Source: Halomonas aestuarii (lineage in GTDB: Bacteria > Pseudomonadota > Gammaproteobacteria > Pseudomonadales > Halomonadaceae). Taken from it: DNA of 64,000 nucleotides. The notes beneath the pieces are model-generated. The model was given only the letters and a program-made list of their open reading frames with translations. It was not told the DNA's origin and searched no databases. Every line of letters starts with the position of its first letter. Within the stretch, counting starts at the first letter, position 1. A program made the position numbers and the translations under genes. Shown piece after piece: positions 7,536 through 17,524 of the stretch. The stretch spans positions 2,170,001-2,234,000 of the forward strand of contig NZ_CP018139.1 of assembly GCF_001886615.1 (NCBI RefSeq), given 5' to 3'.

Positions 7536-9740
7536 TCAGGCCCGGGTGGCATAGGCGAAGAGCAGGGTCTCCTGGGCGCTGATCGGCGCGGCCTTGCCGG
7601 GCTTCTGCTTGACGTAGAGGCCGTCGCTGCCCAGCAGCCAGCTCTGGCAGTTGTCCACCAGGTAGGTCTCGAGGTCCTTGCGGACCCGGGCGGCCAGCTT
7701 CCTGTCCAGCAGCGGAAAGCAGGTCTCCACCCGGTGGAACATGTTGCGGGCCATGAAGTCGGCGCTGGAGCCCCAGGTCTCGGGCTTGCCGTCGTTGTGG
7801 AAGTGGAAGACCCGGGTGTGCTCGAGGAAGCGCCCGATGACCGAGCGCACCCGGATATTCTCGGAGATCCCCGGCAGACCCGGCCGCAGGCAGCACATGC
7901 CGCGGATGATCAGGTCGCACTCCACCCCGGCCCGGGAGGCCCGGTAGAGGGCCTGGATCAGCCTGGGCTCGGTCAGGGCGTTGCACTTGATGATCAGGTG
8001 GGCGGGCCGGCCCTGCCGGGCATGCTCGGCCTCGCGGTCGATTCGGGCCACCATCTGCTCGTGCAGGGTGAAGGGCGCATGCAGCAGCTTCTCGATGTGC
8101 CGGGCGCGGCCCATGCCCGTGAGCTGCTGGAAGACCTTGTGCACGTCGGCACACAGCACCGGGTCGGCCGTGAGCAGGCTGTAGTCGGTGTAGCGCCGGG
8201 CGGTCCTCGAGTGGTAGTTGCCGGTGCCCAGGTGGGCGTAATGGCGCAGCTTGCCCCGCTCGCGACGAACGATATGCATCATCTTGGCATGGGTCTTGTA
8301 GGCCATCACCCCGTAGATGACGATGGCGCCGGCCTCCTGGAGGCGCGAGGCCAGCGCCAGGTTGTCGGCCTCGTCGAAGCGCGCCCGCAGCTCGATCACC
8401 ACCGTGACCTCCTTGCCGTTGCCGGCGGCCTCCACCAGGGCATTGACGATGGGGGAGTCGGCGCCGGTGCGGTAGAGGGTCTGCTTGATGGCCAGCACGT
8501 CCGGGTCCCGGGCGGCCTCCCCGAGCATCTGCTCCACCGGCGAGAAGGACTGGAAGGGGTGGTGGAGCAGAATGTCGCCCTCGGCAATGGCGGCCAGCAC
8601 GCTGTCGGCCTTGCGCAGCGACTTGGGCAGGCCGGGCGTGAAGGGCCGGTAGAGCAGCTCGGGACGCTCCACGTCATCGAGCACCGACATCATGCGGGTC
8701 AGGTTCACCGGACCGTCGACCCGGTAGAGGTCGGCCTGGTCGAGCTGGAACTGCCGCAGCAGGAAGTCGGCGAGCTCGTCGGGGCAGTTGTCGGCCACCT
8801 CCAGCCGGACTCCGCTCCCGTAGCGCCGCGACAGCAGCTCGCCGCGCAGGGCCGTGGCGAGGTCGGAGACGTCCTCCGGGTCCACGGACAGGTCGGCATT
8901 GCGGGTCAGGCGGAACTGGTAGCAGCCGAGCACCGTCATGCCGGGGAAGACCTCCTCGGCGTGGGCATGGATCATCGACGACAGGAAGACGTACTCGCCG
9001 ACCTCCGCCTCGCAGAGCTCGGGGGGCAGGGCGATCACCCTGGGCAGCGAACGCGGCGCCGGCAGGATGGCCAGGCCCCCCTCGCGGCCGAAGGCATCCT
9101 TGCCCTCCAGCTGGACGATGAAGTTGAGGCTCTTGTTGACCAGTCGCGGGAAGGGGTGGGACGGGTCCAGGCCGATGGGGCTGATCACCGGCATGATCTC
9201 GCTCTCGAAGTAGTCCTGCACCCAGGCACGCTGGGCGTCGGTCCAGTCCCCGCGGCGGCGAAAGCGCAGCCGCTGGGCCTCCAGGGCGGGGATCAGCACC
9301 TCGTTGAGGATGCGGTACTGCCGGGCCACCTGCTCATGGGCGACCCGGGAGATCTCGGCGAGCACCGAGCGGGGCGAGCGTCCGTCCGGGCCGGTGGACT
9401 CGTCGCCGAGCAGCACCTGGTGCTTCAGGCCGGCCACCCGGATCTCGAAGAACTCGTCCATGTTGGACGAGAAGATCAGCAGGAACATCAGCCGGTTGAG
9501 CAGCGGGTGGGCCTCGTCGAGGGCCTGCTCCAGCACCCGGAGGTTGAACTGCAGGTGCGAGAGCTCCCGGTTGAAGTAGAGGCCGGGGTCGGCGAGGTCG
9601 GCCTCCGGGTCCGGCAGGGCCTTGGGCTTGATGCCGGTGCGGGTCTGGTTCAGTCGCGGGGCGGGAGGCTCGGGAAGCTCGCCGCCCTGCGCCGGGGAGG
9701 CCGTGTCGTGCTGCGGGGAGGGATCGCGCGTCTCTTCCAT
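7536..9740 (-). CDS. ppk1: Polyphosphate kinase 1
   Basis: PPK1 polymerises the terminal phosphate of ATP into polyphosphate, and can run in reverse. The protein is 734 aa. After a non-conserved Pro/Gln-rich tail of about 45 residues come the N-terminal domain ([19 protein letters not shown]), the middle domain ([15 protein letters not shown]) and two phospholipase-D-like C-terminal domains. In these, [11 protein letters not shown] and [19 protein letters not shown] carry the histidines of the active site; the autophosphorylated one lies in the HAKMM block by family knowledge. The Pro-rich N-terminal extension is longer than in E. coli. The gene starts 45 bp after hemB, so the two are probably cotranscribed leftward, as in Pseudomonas. 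Confidence 0.96.
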   Translation of the reverse strand: MEETRDPSPQHDTASPAQGGELPEPPAPRLNQTRTGIKPKALPDPEADLADPGLYFNRELSHLQFNLRVLEQALDEAHPLLNRLMFLLIFSSNMDEFFEIRVAGLKHQVLLGDESTGPDGRSPRSVLAEISRVAHEQVARQYRILNEVLIPALEAQRLRFRRRGDWTDAQRAWVQDYFESEIMPVISPIGLDPSHPFPRLVNKSLNFIVQLEGKDAFGREGGLAILPAPRSLPRVIALPPELCEAEVGEYVFLSSMIHAHAEEVFPGMTVLGCYQFRLTRNADLSVDPEDVSDLATALRGELLSRRYGSGVRLEVADNCPDELADFLLRQFQLDQADLYRVDGPVNLTRMMSVLDDVERPELLYRPFTPGLPKSLRKADSVLAAIAEGDILLHHPFQSFSPVEQMLGEAARDPDVLAIKQTLYRTGADSPIVNALVEAAGNGKEVTVVIELRARFDEADNLALASRLQEAGAIVIYGVMAYKTHAKMMHIVRRERGKLRHYAHLGTGNYHSRTARRYTDYSLLTADPVLCADVHKVFQQLTGMGRARHIEKLLHAPFTLHEQMVARIDREAEHARQGRPAHLIIKCNALTEPRLIQALYRASRAGVECDLIIRGMCCLRPGLPGISENIRVRSVIGRFLEHTRVFHFHNDGKPETWGSSADFMARNMFHRVETCFPLLDRKLAARVRKDLETYLVDNCQSWLLGSDGLYVKQKPGKAAPISAQETLLFAYATRA

Positions 9741-9785
9741 GGGATGTCCCTGTCGTCGGGCGGAAGGGGGCGTCCCTCCCGGCGG

Positions 9786-10892
<1,107 letters not shown>

Positions 10893-10898
10893 TCAGTG

Positions 10899-10912
10899 TC
10901 GACACGTGTCGA
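10899..10912. promoter_or_regulatory. 14-bp perfect palindrome between hemB and elbB
   Basis: TCGACAC is followed directly by GTGTCGA, a perfect palindrome in the 226-bp divergent region, 115 bp from hemB and 99 bp from elbB. It could be an operator. I do not recognise the regulator. Confidence 0.3.
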
Positions 10913-11010
10913 AAGCCGTACCTTGTCGCACCCCAACCGACTCTCTAAAGTGAAGGCTCTGTGATTTCAGGGCCTGGCTTCGACAGGCGCCTACCTTCAA
11001 GGAGAAAGGC

Positions 11011-11673
11011 ATGAGCAAACAGGTGGCGGTCATCCTCTCGGGGTGCGGGGTGCAGGACGGGTCCGAGATCTACGAGACCACCCTGACCCTGCTGCGCCTC
11101 GACCAGCTTGGGCTGGGCTATCGGTGCTTCGCCCCCGACATCGCGCAGCACCATGTCGTCGATCATCGCCTGGGTGAGGTGGCCGAGGGGGAGACCCGCA
11201 ACGTGCTGACCGAGTCGGCACGTCTGGCCCGCGGCGAGATCTCGCCCCTGGACGAGCTCGACGCCGACGAGTTCGACGCGGTGATCCTCCCCGGCGGCTT
11301 TGGGGTCGCCAAGAACCTCTCGGACTTCGCCTCGGCGGGTGCCGGCATGCAGGTGATCGATGCCCTGACCGAGGCGCTGGCCGGCTTCCACGCGGCGCGC
11401 AAGCCGATCGGCCTGATGTGCATCAGCCCGGTGCTGGTGCCGCGCCTGCTCGGCCCGGGCATCGCCGTGACCGTGGGCAGCGACCCCGGCGTCTCCGGGG
11501 CGATCAGCGCCATGGGCGGCCTGCACCGCAGCTGCGGGGTGGAGGACATCGTTCTGGACTTCGAGAACCGGGTGGTGACCACCCCGGCCTACATGCTGGC
11601 GACCCGCATCAGCGAGGCCGCCACCGGCATCTTCAAGCTGGTCGATCGCATCGACGAGCTGATGGATCTGTAA
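11011..11673 (+). CDS. elbB: Glyoxalase III-like protein ElbB (DJ-1/PfpI superfamily)
   Basis: This 220-aa protein is close to E. coli ElbB (also called GlxA or YhbL) along its length: VAVILSGCGVQDGSEIYE at the N-terminus, LPGGFGVAKNLSDFAS in the middle, PIGLMCISP with the nucleophile-elbow cysteine, and VVTTPAYMLA near the C-terminus. E. coli ElbB has glyoxalase III activity in vitro and was once linked to isoprenoid synthesis; its physiological role is unsettled. An AAGGAGAAAGG ribosome site precedes the ATG. It is single, diverges from hemB and is closed by a strong terminator. Confidence 0.93.
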   Translation: MSKQVAVILSGCGVQDGSEIYETTLTLLRLDQLGLGYRCFAPDIAQHHVVDHRLGEVAEGETRNVLTESARLARGEISPLDELDADEFDAVILPGGFGVAKNLSDFASAGAGMQVIDALTEALAGFHAARKPIGLMCISPVLVPRLLGPGIAVTVGSDPGVSGAISAMGGLHRSCGVEDIVLDFENRVVTTPAYMLATRISEAATGIFKLVDRIDELMDL

Positions 11674-11697
11674 GCGCCGAGCTACAAGCGCCGAGAC

Positions 11698-11734
11698 AAA
11701 GCAGACCCGAGGTCATGACCTCGGGTCTGCTTTT
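11698..11734. terminator. Bidirectional terminator between elbB and tatC
   Basis: A 30-bp perfect palindrome at 11701-11730 (GCAGACCCGAGGTCA and its complement) is flanked by AAA on the left and TTTT on the right, so it works as a terminator in both directions for the convergent elbB and tatC. Confidence 0.9.
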
Positions 11735-11770
11735 GCGGAGGTGGATCTCATTCTGCTTGGCCGCTCGGCG

Positions 11771-12538
11771 CTATGCCTCCTCGTCCTCCTCGTCCTTCTC
11801 CCGCTTGCGGCGCACCAGGCGGCCGAACAGCAGGCCCACCTCGTAGAGCAGGTACATGGGCACCGCCAGCAGGCTCTGGGAGACCACGTCCGGCGGGGTG
11901 AGCAGCATGCCGATGACGAAGCAGCCCAGCACCACGTAGGGACGCTTCTTCGACAGGCTCTCCACCGTGGTGGCGCCCGAGAGGACCAGCAGGAAGGTGG
12001 CGATGGGGATCTCGAAGGCCACCCCGAAGGCGAAGAACAGCTTGAGGACGAAGTTCAGGTACTGGTTGATGTCGGTCATCACCGCCACGTTCTCCGGCCC
12101 GGTCTGGGTGAAGAACTGGAACAGCAGCGGGAAGACCACATAGTAGGCGAAGGCGGCGCCGCCGTAGAACAGCGCCACGCTGGAGGCCAGGATCGGCAGG
12201 GCCAATGCCTTCTCGTTGTCGTAGAGCCCCGGGGCCACGAAGGCCCAGGCCTGGTGCAGCACATAGGGGACGGCGGCGAAGACCGCCACCACCAGGGTCA
12301 GCTTGAAGGGCGCCAGGAAGGGTGAGGCCACCTCGGTGGCGATCATCTGCGAGCCTTCCGGCAGCAGCGCCATCAGCGGCTGGGCGACGAACGAGTAGAT
12401 GTCGTTGGCGAAGGCATAGAGCCCGAGGAAGATCACCAGGATCGCGATCACCGCTCGCATCAGCCGCGAACGCAGCTCGATGAGGTGCTCGATCAGCGGG
12501 GCCTGGTTGTGTTCCTGGGGGTCACCGGTGTTGCTCAT
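11771..12538 (-). CDS. tatC: Sec-independent (Tat) translocase subunit TatC
   Basis: TatC is the multi-spanning receptor for twin-arginine signal peptides in the inner membrane. The protein is 255 aa, with the conserved N-terminal LIEHLIELRSRLMRAV, six hydrophobic helices, the FxPGLY segment (AFVAPGLYDNEK) in the first periplasmic loop and the AFGVAFEIPIA block. Its ATG overlaps the tatB stop by 4 bp (ATGA), so translation is probably coupled. The C-terminus is acidic and charged (RKREKDEEDEEA). Confidence 0.97.
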   Translation of the reverse strand: MSNTGDPQEHNQAPLIEHLIELRSRLMRAVIAILVIFLGLYAFANDIYSFVAQPLMALLPEGSQMIATEVASPFLAPFKLTLVVAVFAAVPYVLHQAWAFVAPGLYDNEKALALPILASSVALFYGGAAFAYYVVFPLLFQFFTQTGPENVAVMTDINQYLNFVLKLFFAFGVAFEIPIATFLLVLSGATTVESLSKKRPYVVLGCFVIGMLLTPPDVVSQSLLAVPMYLLYEVGLLFGRLVRRKREKDEEDEEA

Positions 12539-12972
12539 CGGGAGGCGGGGTCCTTGTCGGCGGAAGAGTCTTCCGTGTGGGCCTGGCGGTCGGCGTCGTC
12601 GCTCCCCGTGCGAGCATTCGCGAGGGCGTCATCGAGGCGCTTCTCGGCGGGCGCAGGCGCCGGCTTGTCGGCACCGCCACCCCCCGAGGTGGACGAGGGC
12701 GTGCCGTCGTCCTTCTCGGCGATGCTCTCCACGCCGCGCTTGACCTGCTGGACACCGTCATCGAGCTTCTTCTGCTGCTCGTTGAGCTTCTGGCGCAGCT
12801 CCTCGGCCTCGAGCTGCGCACTGATCTCGCGCTGCATGCCCGAGACGGTGCGCTTGATCTTGCCGATCCACAGCCCCAGGGTGCGCGCCGCCTTGGGCAG
12901 GCGCTCGGGACCGAGCACCAGCAGGCCCACCACGCCGATGAGCATCAGTTCGAGAAAGCCCATATCGAACAT
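12535..12972 (-). CDS. tatB: Tat translocase subunit TatB
   Basis: This 145-aa protein has an N-terminal membrane helix with the TatB signature MFDMGFLELMLIGVVGLLVL followed by GPERLP, then an amphipathic helix and a long, low-complexity Pro/Ala/Ser/Asp-rich tail. TatB forms the receptor complex with TatC. The glutamate in FLELM and the GPERLP hinge distinguish it from TatA (FGTKKL). It lies 6 bp after tatA and overlaps tatC by 4 bp. Confidence 0.96.
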   Translation of the reverse strand: MFDMGFLELMLIGVVGLLVLGPERLPKAARTLGLWIGKIKRTVSGMQREISAQLEAEELRQKLNEQQKKLDDGVQQVKRGVESIAEKDDGTPSSTSGGGGADKPAPAPAEKRLDDALANARTGSDDADRQAHTEDSSADKDPASR

Positions 12973-12978
12973 GGCGGG

Positions 12979-13239
12979 TTACTTGCGCTCTTCCGGGTCC
13001 TTGGCGTTCTGCTCGGCCTTGACGTCGTAGGTGTTGACCTCGTCGTCATGGCTGACCCGAGCCTGGGGGTCGTCCGCCTTCTCGTCCTCGCCCTTGTCCT
13101 CGTCGTGCATGGCCTTCTTGAAGCCCTTGACGGCCCCGCCGAGGTCACCGCCGACATTGCGCAGCTTCTTGGTGCCGAAGATCAGGATGATGATGCCCAG
13201 AACGATCAGCAGCTGCCAGATACTGATACCGCCTAACAT
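12979..13239 (-). CDS. tatA: Tat translocase pore subunit TatA
   Basis: This 86-aa protein starts [20 protein letters not shown], followed by [20 protein letters not shown], the standard TatA transmembrane helix, hinge and amphipathic helix. The tail is rich in Lys, Asp and Glu. TatA oligomers form the conduit for folded proteins. It is the first of the tatABC genes and lies 51 bp after hisE, in the order hisE-tatABC seen in Pseudomonas. Confidence 0.96.
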   Translation of the reverse strand: MLGGISIWQLLIVLGIIILIFGTKKLRNVGGDLGGAVKGFKKAMHDEDKGEDEKADDPQARVSHDDEVNTYDVKAEQNAKDPEERK

Positions 13240-13290
13240 AGTTGCTTCCTCAGGTTGGGGTTCCGGGAGGGGCCGGAACGACCGATTACG

Positions 13291-13635
13291 CTATTGCTGT
13301 TGTTGCTCCCTGGCGGCCTTCTCGTCGTGACCGGAGACGCCGAAGCGTCGGGCCAGCTCGTCGAGCACCATCCGGTGGTCGAGGCCGAGATGCGAGAGCA
13401 TCACCAGGCTATGAAACCACAGGTCGGCCGTTTCGGCGATCAACGCTTGCTGCGCCGCCTCATCGCCGTGCTCGGCGTCCTTGGCCGCCAGCAGGGTTTC
13501 GGTGGCTTCCTCGCCGACCTTCTCGAGTATCTTGTTCAGGCCCCGGTGATGCAAGGCGGCCACGTAGGAACTGTCGGGATCCGCCTCACGGCGCTGCTCG
13601 AGGACGGCGTGAAGACGGTCGAGGGTATCGCTCAT
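13291..13635 (-). CDS. hisE: Phosphoribosyl-ATP pyrophosphatase
   Basis: HisE hydrolyses phosphoribosyl-ATP to phosphoribosyl-AMP, the second step of histidine synthesis. The 114-aa protein has the MazG-fold signature: [20 protein letters not shown], then [11 protein letters not shown] and [16 protein letters not shown], which provide metal-binding acidic residues. It is a stand-alone HisE, not a HisIE fusion. In Pseudomonas hisI (phosphoribosyl-AMP cyclohydrolase) sits between ubiB and hisE. Here only 43 bp separate the two, so hisI must be elsewhere or its function covered by another protein. Confidence 0.94.
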   Translation of the reverse strand: MSDTLDRLHAVLEQRREADPDSSYVAALHHRGLNKILEKVGEEATETLLAAKDAEHGDEAAQQALIAETADLWFHSLVMLSHLGLDHRMVLDELARRFGVSGHDEKAAREQQQQ

Positions 13636-13678
13636 GGATGAAGGTTCCGTTGCAGGGAGTGAAAGACCCGGCCGTGGA

Positions 13679-15301
13679 TCAATGCCAGGCCACCAGCAGC
13701 ACGCCGAGGCCGGCAGCGACCAGCACCGGCCAGGGCTGGCCCGCCGCCCACTGGGACAGCGGCTGCCAGGCCAGGGCGGCGACCACCATCAGCAGGCCCA
13801 GCCGGAGCCGCCGCTGGCGGCCCCCCTGGCGCGCCAGCTGGCGCGAGATGTCGCCCATGGCGTCGACCTGGCGTCGGCGCTGGCGGTGCTCCTGCTCGGC
13901 GCGCGTCAGGGCCTGGTGGGCGAGCACCGGCAGTTCCGGCAGGTGGCGAGTGAGCTCCGGCGCCTGGCGCTTGAGGGAGTCCAGCAGGCCACGGGCGCCG
14001 GCCCGTTCCTTCATCCAGCGCTCCAGGTAGGGCTTGGCCGTGCTCCAGAGGTCCAGGTCGGGGTAGAGCTGCCGGCCCAGCCCCTCGATGTTGAGCAGGG
14101 TCTTCTGCAGCAGCACCAGCTGGGGCTGCACCTCCATGTTGAAGCGTCGTGCGGTCTGGAAGAGGCCCAGCAGCACCTGGCCGAAGGAGATGTCCTTGAG
14201 CGGCTTCTCGAGGATCGGCTCGCACACCGTGCGGATCGCCGCGGCGAACTCGTTGGCCCGGGTCTCTTCCCCCACCCAGCCGGACTCGATGTGCAGGGCG
14301 GCCACCTCGTAGTAGTCCTGATGGAAGAAGGCCAGCAGGTTGCGCGCCAGGTAGTCCTGGTCCTCGCGGGTCAGGCTGCCGACGATGCCGCAGTCGATGG
14401 CGATGTACTGGGGATCGTGGGGGTGCTCGTAGGAGACGAAGATGTTGCCCGGATGCATGTCGGCATGGAAGAAGTTGTCACGGAACACCTGGGTGAAGAA
14501 GATCTCCACGCCCCGCTCGGCCAGCTTCTTGAGGTCGGTGCCCTGGGCGATGAGCGCCGCGGAATCGGCCACCGGGACCCCGTAGATCCGCTCCTGCACC
14601 ATCACCCGGCGGTGGGTCAGCTCCCAGTGGATGGCCGGCACGTAGAGCAGCGGCGAGCCCTTGAAGTTGCGCTTGAGCTGGGAGGTGTTGGCGGCCTCCT
14701 TGGTGAGGTCGAGCTCGTCGAAGAGGGTACCCTCGTAGTCGCGGACCACCTCCACGGGACGCAGCCGCCGCGCCTCGGGAATGCGGGCCAGCACGCTGGC
14801 GAGGCGGTACATCAGCGCCATGTCCTGGCGCATCACCCTTTCGATGCCCGGGCGGATGACCTTGACCACCACGGCCTCCCCGCTGTGCAGCCGCGCGGCA
14901 TGCACCTGGGCGACGGAGGCCGAGGCCAGGGGCTCCGGCTCGAAGCTGGCGAAGGCATCCTCCAGCGACATGGCGAGCGCCTCCTCGACCAGCGCCATGG
15001 CCTGGTGGCCGGGGAAGGGCGGCACCTGGTCCTGGAGGCGCTGGAGCTCGTCGGCGATGTCCTCGGGCAGCAGGTCGCGCCGGGTCGACAGCATCTGGCC
15101 GAACTTGACGAAGATCGGCCCCAGGGACTCCAGGGCAAGGCGCAGGCGTTCGCCCCGGGAGCGCTCGCCGATCGGTACCAGGCGCAGCGGCGAGACCGTG
15201 AACAGGGCGCGCAGCCACCAGGGCAGCCGGGCCAGGGGCAGCAGGGTGTCGAGCCGGAAGCGGGTGATCACCCAGACGATGCGCGCGAGCCGCAGGATCA
15301 T
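13679..15301 (-). CDS. ubiB: Ubiquinone biosynthesis atypical kinase/ATPase UbiB
   Basis: UbiB is a membrane-anchored ABC1/ADCK-type ATPase needed for ubiquinone synthesis. From the ATG at 15301 it is 540 aa, the family length. It has the KxGQ motif in [17 protein letters not shown], the Ala-rich loop [12 protein letters not shown], which replaces a Gly-rich kinase loop, the FHADMHPGN catalytic region and AIDCGIVG as the metal-binding motif. The extreme C-terminus is hydrophobic ([27 protein letters not shown]), consistent with a membrane anchor. It overlaps ubiJ by 4 bp, giving the conserved ubiE-ubiJ-ubiB unit. A longer in-frame upstream start would run into ubiJ and is not family-like. Confidence 0.96.
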   Translation of the reverse strand: MILRLARIVWVITRFRLDTLLPLARLPWWLRALFTVSPLRLVPIGERSRGERLRLALESLGPIFVKFGQMLSTRRDLLPEDIADELQRLQDQVPPFPGHQAMALVEEALAMSLEDAFASFEPEPLASASVAQVHAARLHSGEAVVVKVIRPGIERVMRQDMALMYRLASVLARIPEARRLRPVEVVRDYEGTLFDELDLTKEAANTSQLKRNFKGSPLLYVPAIHWELTHRRVMVQERIYGVPVADSAALIAQGTDLKKLAERGVEIFFTQVFRDNFFHADMHPGNIFVSYEHPHDPQYIAIDCGIVGSLTREDQDYLARNLLAFFHQDYYEVAALHIESGWVGEETRANEFAAAIRTVCEPILEKPLKDISFGQVLLGLFQTARRFNMEVQPQLVLLQKTLLNIEGLGRQLYPDLDLWSTAKPYLERWMKERAGARGLLDSLKRQAPELTRHLPELPVLAHQALTRAEQEHRQRRRQVDAMGDISRQLARQGGRQRRLRLGLLMVVAALAWQPLSQWAAGQPWPVLVAAGLGVLLVAWH

Positions 15302-15942
15302 GGGGCCGTCTCCGCCGCGGCCAGTCGGCGGCGCAGCCGTGCCAGTCGAGCCTCGACACGGTCGGTGGCGATCTCCACCTCGGTCATGTGATCGCGCAGC
15401 GCCTCGAGCTGGTGGCGACCCGGCAGCAGGCGAGCCTCCTCGAAGACGTACTCGCCGACGTCGGCGCACAGCTCCTGCCGGGTGCGCAGGCCCCAGCGGG
15501 AGAGGCTGCGCAGCCCCTCGGCCAGGCTGTGGGCCGGGATGTCGCCGAGCCAGCGGGCAAGCTCGCCTTCCCAGTCCAGGTCGAGGTCGAGCAGCAGGTC
15601 CCGGGTCGCTTCCAGCAGGTGGGTCCGCCCGCGCACGGCGAGCTTGCCCTGGAACATCAGGCGCTCGAGGGAGGCGCCCCCGAGCAGTTCACCGAGGGTC
15701 TCGGCATCCAGCTCGACGACCGCGTCGTATCCCTCCTCGGCGGTGTCCTCGGGGTGCAGCAGGTCGAGACCCGCCGGATGGAAGTGGATGGCCAGCGCCA
15801 GGGCGGGCCGCTCCAGACGCAGCAGGATACGGTGGCCGGCCAGCCGGGCCAGGCGCGACGGCGCCGCCGGATCCCGGGCGAGCAGGGCATTCAGGGTGCG
15901 TTCGAGGCCGGCCAGCAGCAGGGTGGGAGACAACGACATCAT
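15298..15942 (-). CDS. ubiJ: Ubiquinone biosynthesis accessory factor UbiJ (SCP2 domain)
   Basis: This 214-aa protein has an SCP2 sterol-carrier-like lipid-binding domain (about residues 15-110, including [21 protein letters not shown] split across the fold) and a C-terminal coiled segment of Arg/Leu/Glu heptads. In E. coli UbiJ organises the soluble Ubi complex and binds lipid intermediates. Position between ubiE (4 bp upstream) and ubiB (4-bp overlap) supports the call as strongly as the sequence does. Confidence 0.92.
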   Translation of the reverse strand: MMSLSPTLLLAGLERTLNALLARDPAAPSRLARLAGHRILLRLERPALALAIHFHPAGLDLLHPEDTAEEGYDAVVELDAETLGELLGGASLERLMFQGKLAVRGRTHLLEATRDLLLDLDLDWEGELARWLGDIPAHSLAEGLRSLSRWGLRTRQELCADVGEYVFEEARLLPGRHQLEALRDHMTEVEIATDRVEARLARLRRRLAAAETAP

Positions 15943-15946
15943 GCCC

Positions 15947-16702
15947 TCACAGCTTGATGCCGCGATGCAGGGCGACGATGCCCCCGGTGAGGTTGGTGTA
16001 CTCGACCCGCTCGAGCCCGGCGGCCTCCATCATCGCCTTGAGGGTCTCCTGGTCGGGGTGCATGCGGATCGACTCGGCCAGGTAGCGATAGCTGTCGCCG
16101 TCGCTGGCCACCAGCTCGCCGATCTTCGGCAGCAGCCGGAAGGAGTACTCGTCATAGGCCCTGGAGAACAGGGGGTTGCCCGGCTTGGAGAACTCGAGCA
16201 CCAGCAGCCGTCCGCCCGGCTTGAGGACCCGGGTCATGGAGCGCAGGGCGGCATCCTTGTCGGTGACGTTGCGCAGGCCGAAGGCAATGGTGATGCAGTC
16301 GAAGCTGTTGTCGGGGAAGGGCAGGCATTCCGCGTTGGCCTGCACGTACTCGACGTTGCCGCCGACCCCGCGGTCGAGCAGCTTGTCGCGTCCGACCCGC
16401 AGCATGGACTCGTTGATGTCGGCCAGGACCACCCGGCCGCGGGGGCCTACCATGCGCGAGAACTTGAGGGTCAGGTCGCCGGTGCCGCCGGCGATGTCGA
16501 GCACGCTGTGGCCGGGACGCACGCCGGAACGCTCGATGGTCAGGCGTTTCCACAGGCGATGGATTCCCATCGACATCAGGTCGTTCATGATGTCGTAGCG
16601 GGCCGCCACCGAATCGAAGACATGGGCCACGCGGGAGGCCTTCTCCTCGACCGGGACTTCCTGATAGCCGAAGTGGGTGGTGTGCTTGTCACTGGCGCTC
16701 AT
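15947..16702 (-). CDS. ubiE: Ubiquinone/menaquinone C-methyltransferase UbiE
   Basis: UbiE methylates a ring carbon of the demethoxyquinol intermediate using S-adenosylmethionine. The start at 16702 ([20 protein letters not shown]) gives 251 aa as in the family; the open frame continues upstream without similarity. Motifs are [21 protein letters not shown], shown here as the family block near residue 32, then SAM motif [16 protein letters not shown] and the [17 protein letters not shown] block. A promoter with a near-consensus -10 lies about 62 bp upstream. It heads the ubiE-ubiJ-ubiB-hisE-tatABC leftward series. Confidence 0.96.
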   Translation of the reverse strand: MSASDKHTTHFGYQEVPVEEKASRVAHVFDSVAARYDIMNDLMSMGIHRLWKRLTIERSGVRPGHSVLDIAGGTGDLTLKFSRMVGPRGRVVLADINESMLRVGRDKLLDRGVGGNVEYVQANAECLPFPDNSFDCITIAFGLRNVTDKDAALRSMTRVLKPGGRLLVLEFSKPGNPLFSRAYDEYSFRLLPKIGELVASDGDSYRYLAESIRMHPDQETLKAMMEAAGLERVEYTNLTGGIVALHRGIKL

Positions 16703-16763
16703 GCCGTGGGGCTCCCGAATCGCTGCGGTGGGGTGAGGCCTGGCGGCCTCGCCGATGGGCGCC

Positions 16764-16793
16764 ATTGTAGCCCTCCCCGATGGCGATTGTCTT
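16764..16793 (-). promoter_or_regulatory. Candidate sigma-70 promoter for ubiE
   Basis: Read leftward, AAGACA (16793-16788) is followed after 18 bp by TACAAT (16769-16764). The -10 matches consensus at five of six positions and the -35 at four of six. It lies 62-91 bp before the ubiE start. Confidence 0.5.
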
Positions 16794-16849
16794 GACGGAG
16801 GCGGCCCCTGATGGAGAGACAAGCGGCACCGGGGGCAGGTCGTAGCGGA

Positions 16850-16904
16850 GGTCATTCGCCATGGATGGCGAATGTAGCCCCCAAGGATGGGTTCACAGCG
16901 CCTC
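16850..16904 (+). repeat. 55-bp intergenic repeat, copy 1 (inverted partner at 17411)
   Basis: This 55-bp element contains two small hairpin-forming units (TTCGCCAT..ATGGCGAA and CCCAAGGATGGG) and ends GTTCACAGCGCCTC. Its reverse complement recurs at 17411-17465 with 5 mismatches, so the two copies flank the DUF971 gene head to head. A diverged third copy lies at 42908. I recall similar ATGGATGGC-type elements in intergenic DNA of marine gammaproteobacteria, but their role is unknown to me. Confidence 0.75.
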
Positions 16905-16968
16905 AGTGACGGTCCGGCGCTCCGGGGCCTGCCGCCGGATCAGCCCCGAGAGAAAGGTGGCCTTGGCC

Positions 16969-17352
16969 TCAAAGCTGCTTGATCTCGATGCCCAGCGGCT
17001 CCCGGGAGGCGCCTGCCTCCTCGAGCCGGCGCAGGTAGTCTGCCCAGTTGGCCTCGCGGCGCCGGATCAAGTCGTGGAGGTAGTCCCAACTGTAGAGGCC
17101 GCTGTCGTGGCCATCGTCGAAATGCAGCTTGAGGGCGTACCGGCCGGCCTGGGTGATGTTCTTCAGGCCCACGTCCTTCTTGCCGACCTGCAGGGTGGCG
17201 GAATCGGGACCATGGCCGCGAACCTCGGCGGAAGGGGAGAAGACGCGCAGGTACTCCACCGAGAGCCGGTAGGACTCCCCGTCGGCGTAGGTGAGCTCGA
17301 GCTCGCGCTCCTTGCGGTGGTAGTGCACCTTGGTGGGAATCGGGGTTGTCAT
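16969..17352 (-). CDS. DUF971 (gamma-butyrobetaine hydroxylase-like N-terminal domain) protein
   Basis: This 127-aa protein, VHYHRKERELELTYADGE at the start and IGRYALKLHFDDGHDSGLYSWDYLHD-type core in the middle, belongs to DUF971, the domain that forms the N-terminus of gamma-butyrobetaine hydroxylases but stands alone in many bacteria. The family has been implicated in Fe-S biology; its role here is unknown. It lies downstream of hslU as in Pseudomonas, where the pha polyhydroxyalkanoate genes follow; here ubiE follows directly. The gene is bracketed by an inverted pair of 55-bp repeats. Confidence 0.9.
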   Translation of the reverse strand: MTTPIPTKVHYHRKERELELTYADGESYRLSVEYLRVFSPSAEVRGHGPDSATLQVGKKDVGLKNITQAGRYALKLHFDDGHDSGLYSWDYLHDLIRRREANWADYLRRLEEAGASREPLGIEIKQL

Positions 17353-17410
17353 GATGAGGCTCCACAGCAGCGTTGGCGGTGAGCGGCTGTCCCGGGAACC
17401 GCTCGTGGCG

Positions 17411-17465
17411 GAGGCGCTGTGAACCCATCCCTGGGTGCTACATTTGCCATCCTTGGCAAATGACC
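17411..17465 (-). repeat. 55-bp intergenic repeat, copy 2 (inverted)
   Basis: This is the reverse complement of the element at 16850-16904, with 50 of 55 positions identical. The changes in the first hairpin unit are partly compensatory (TTTGCCA..TGGCAAA in place of TTCGCCA..TGGCGAA), so the potential to fold is kept. It sits 59 bp upstream of the DUF971 start and 59 bp past the hslU stop, and could act as a terminator-like structure for hslU. Confidence 0.75.
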
Positions 17466-17524
17466 TCCTCGACGAGCGGTTCCCGGCGCCGCGCTACCCG
17501 TTGGCCCTCAGCTCAGGGTCGGGC

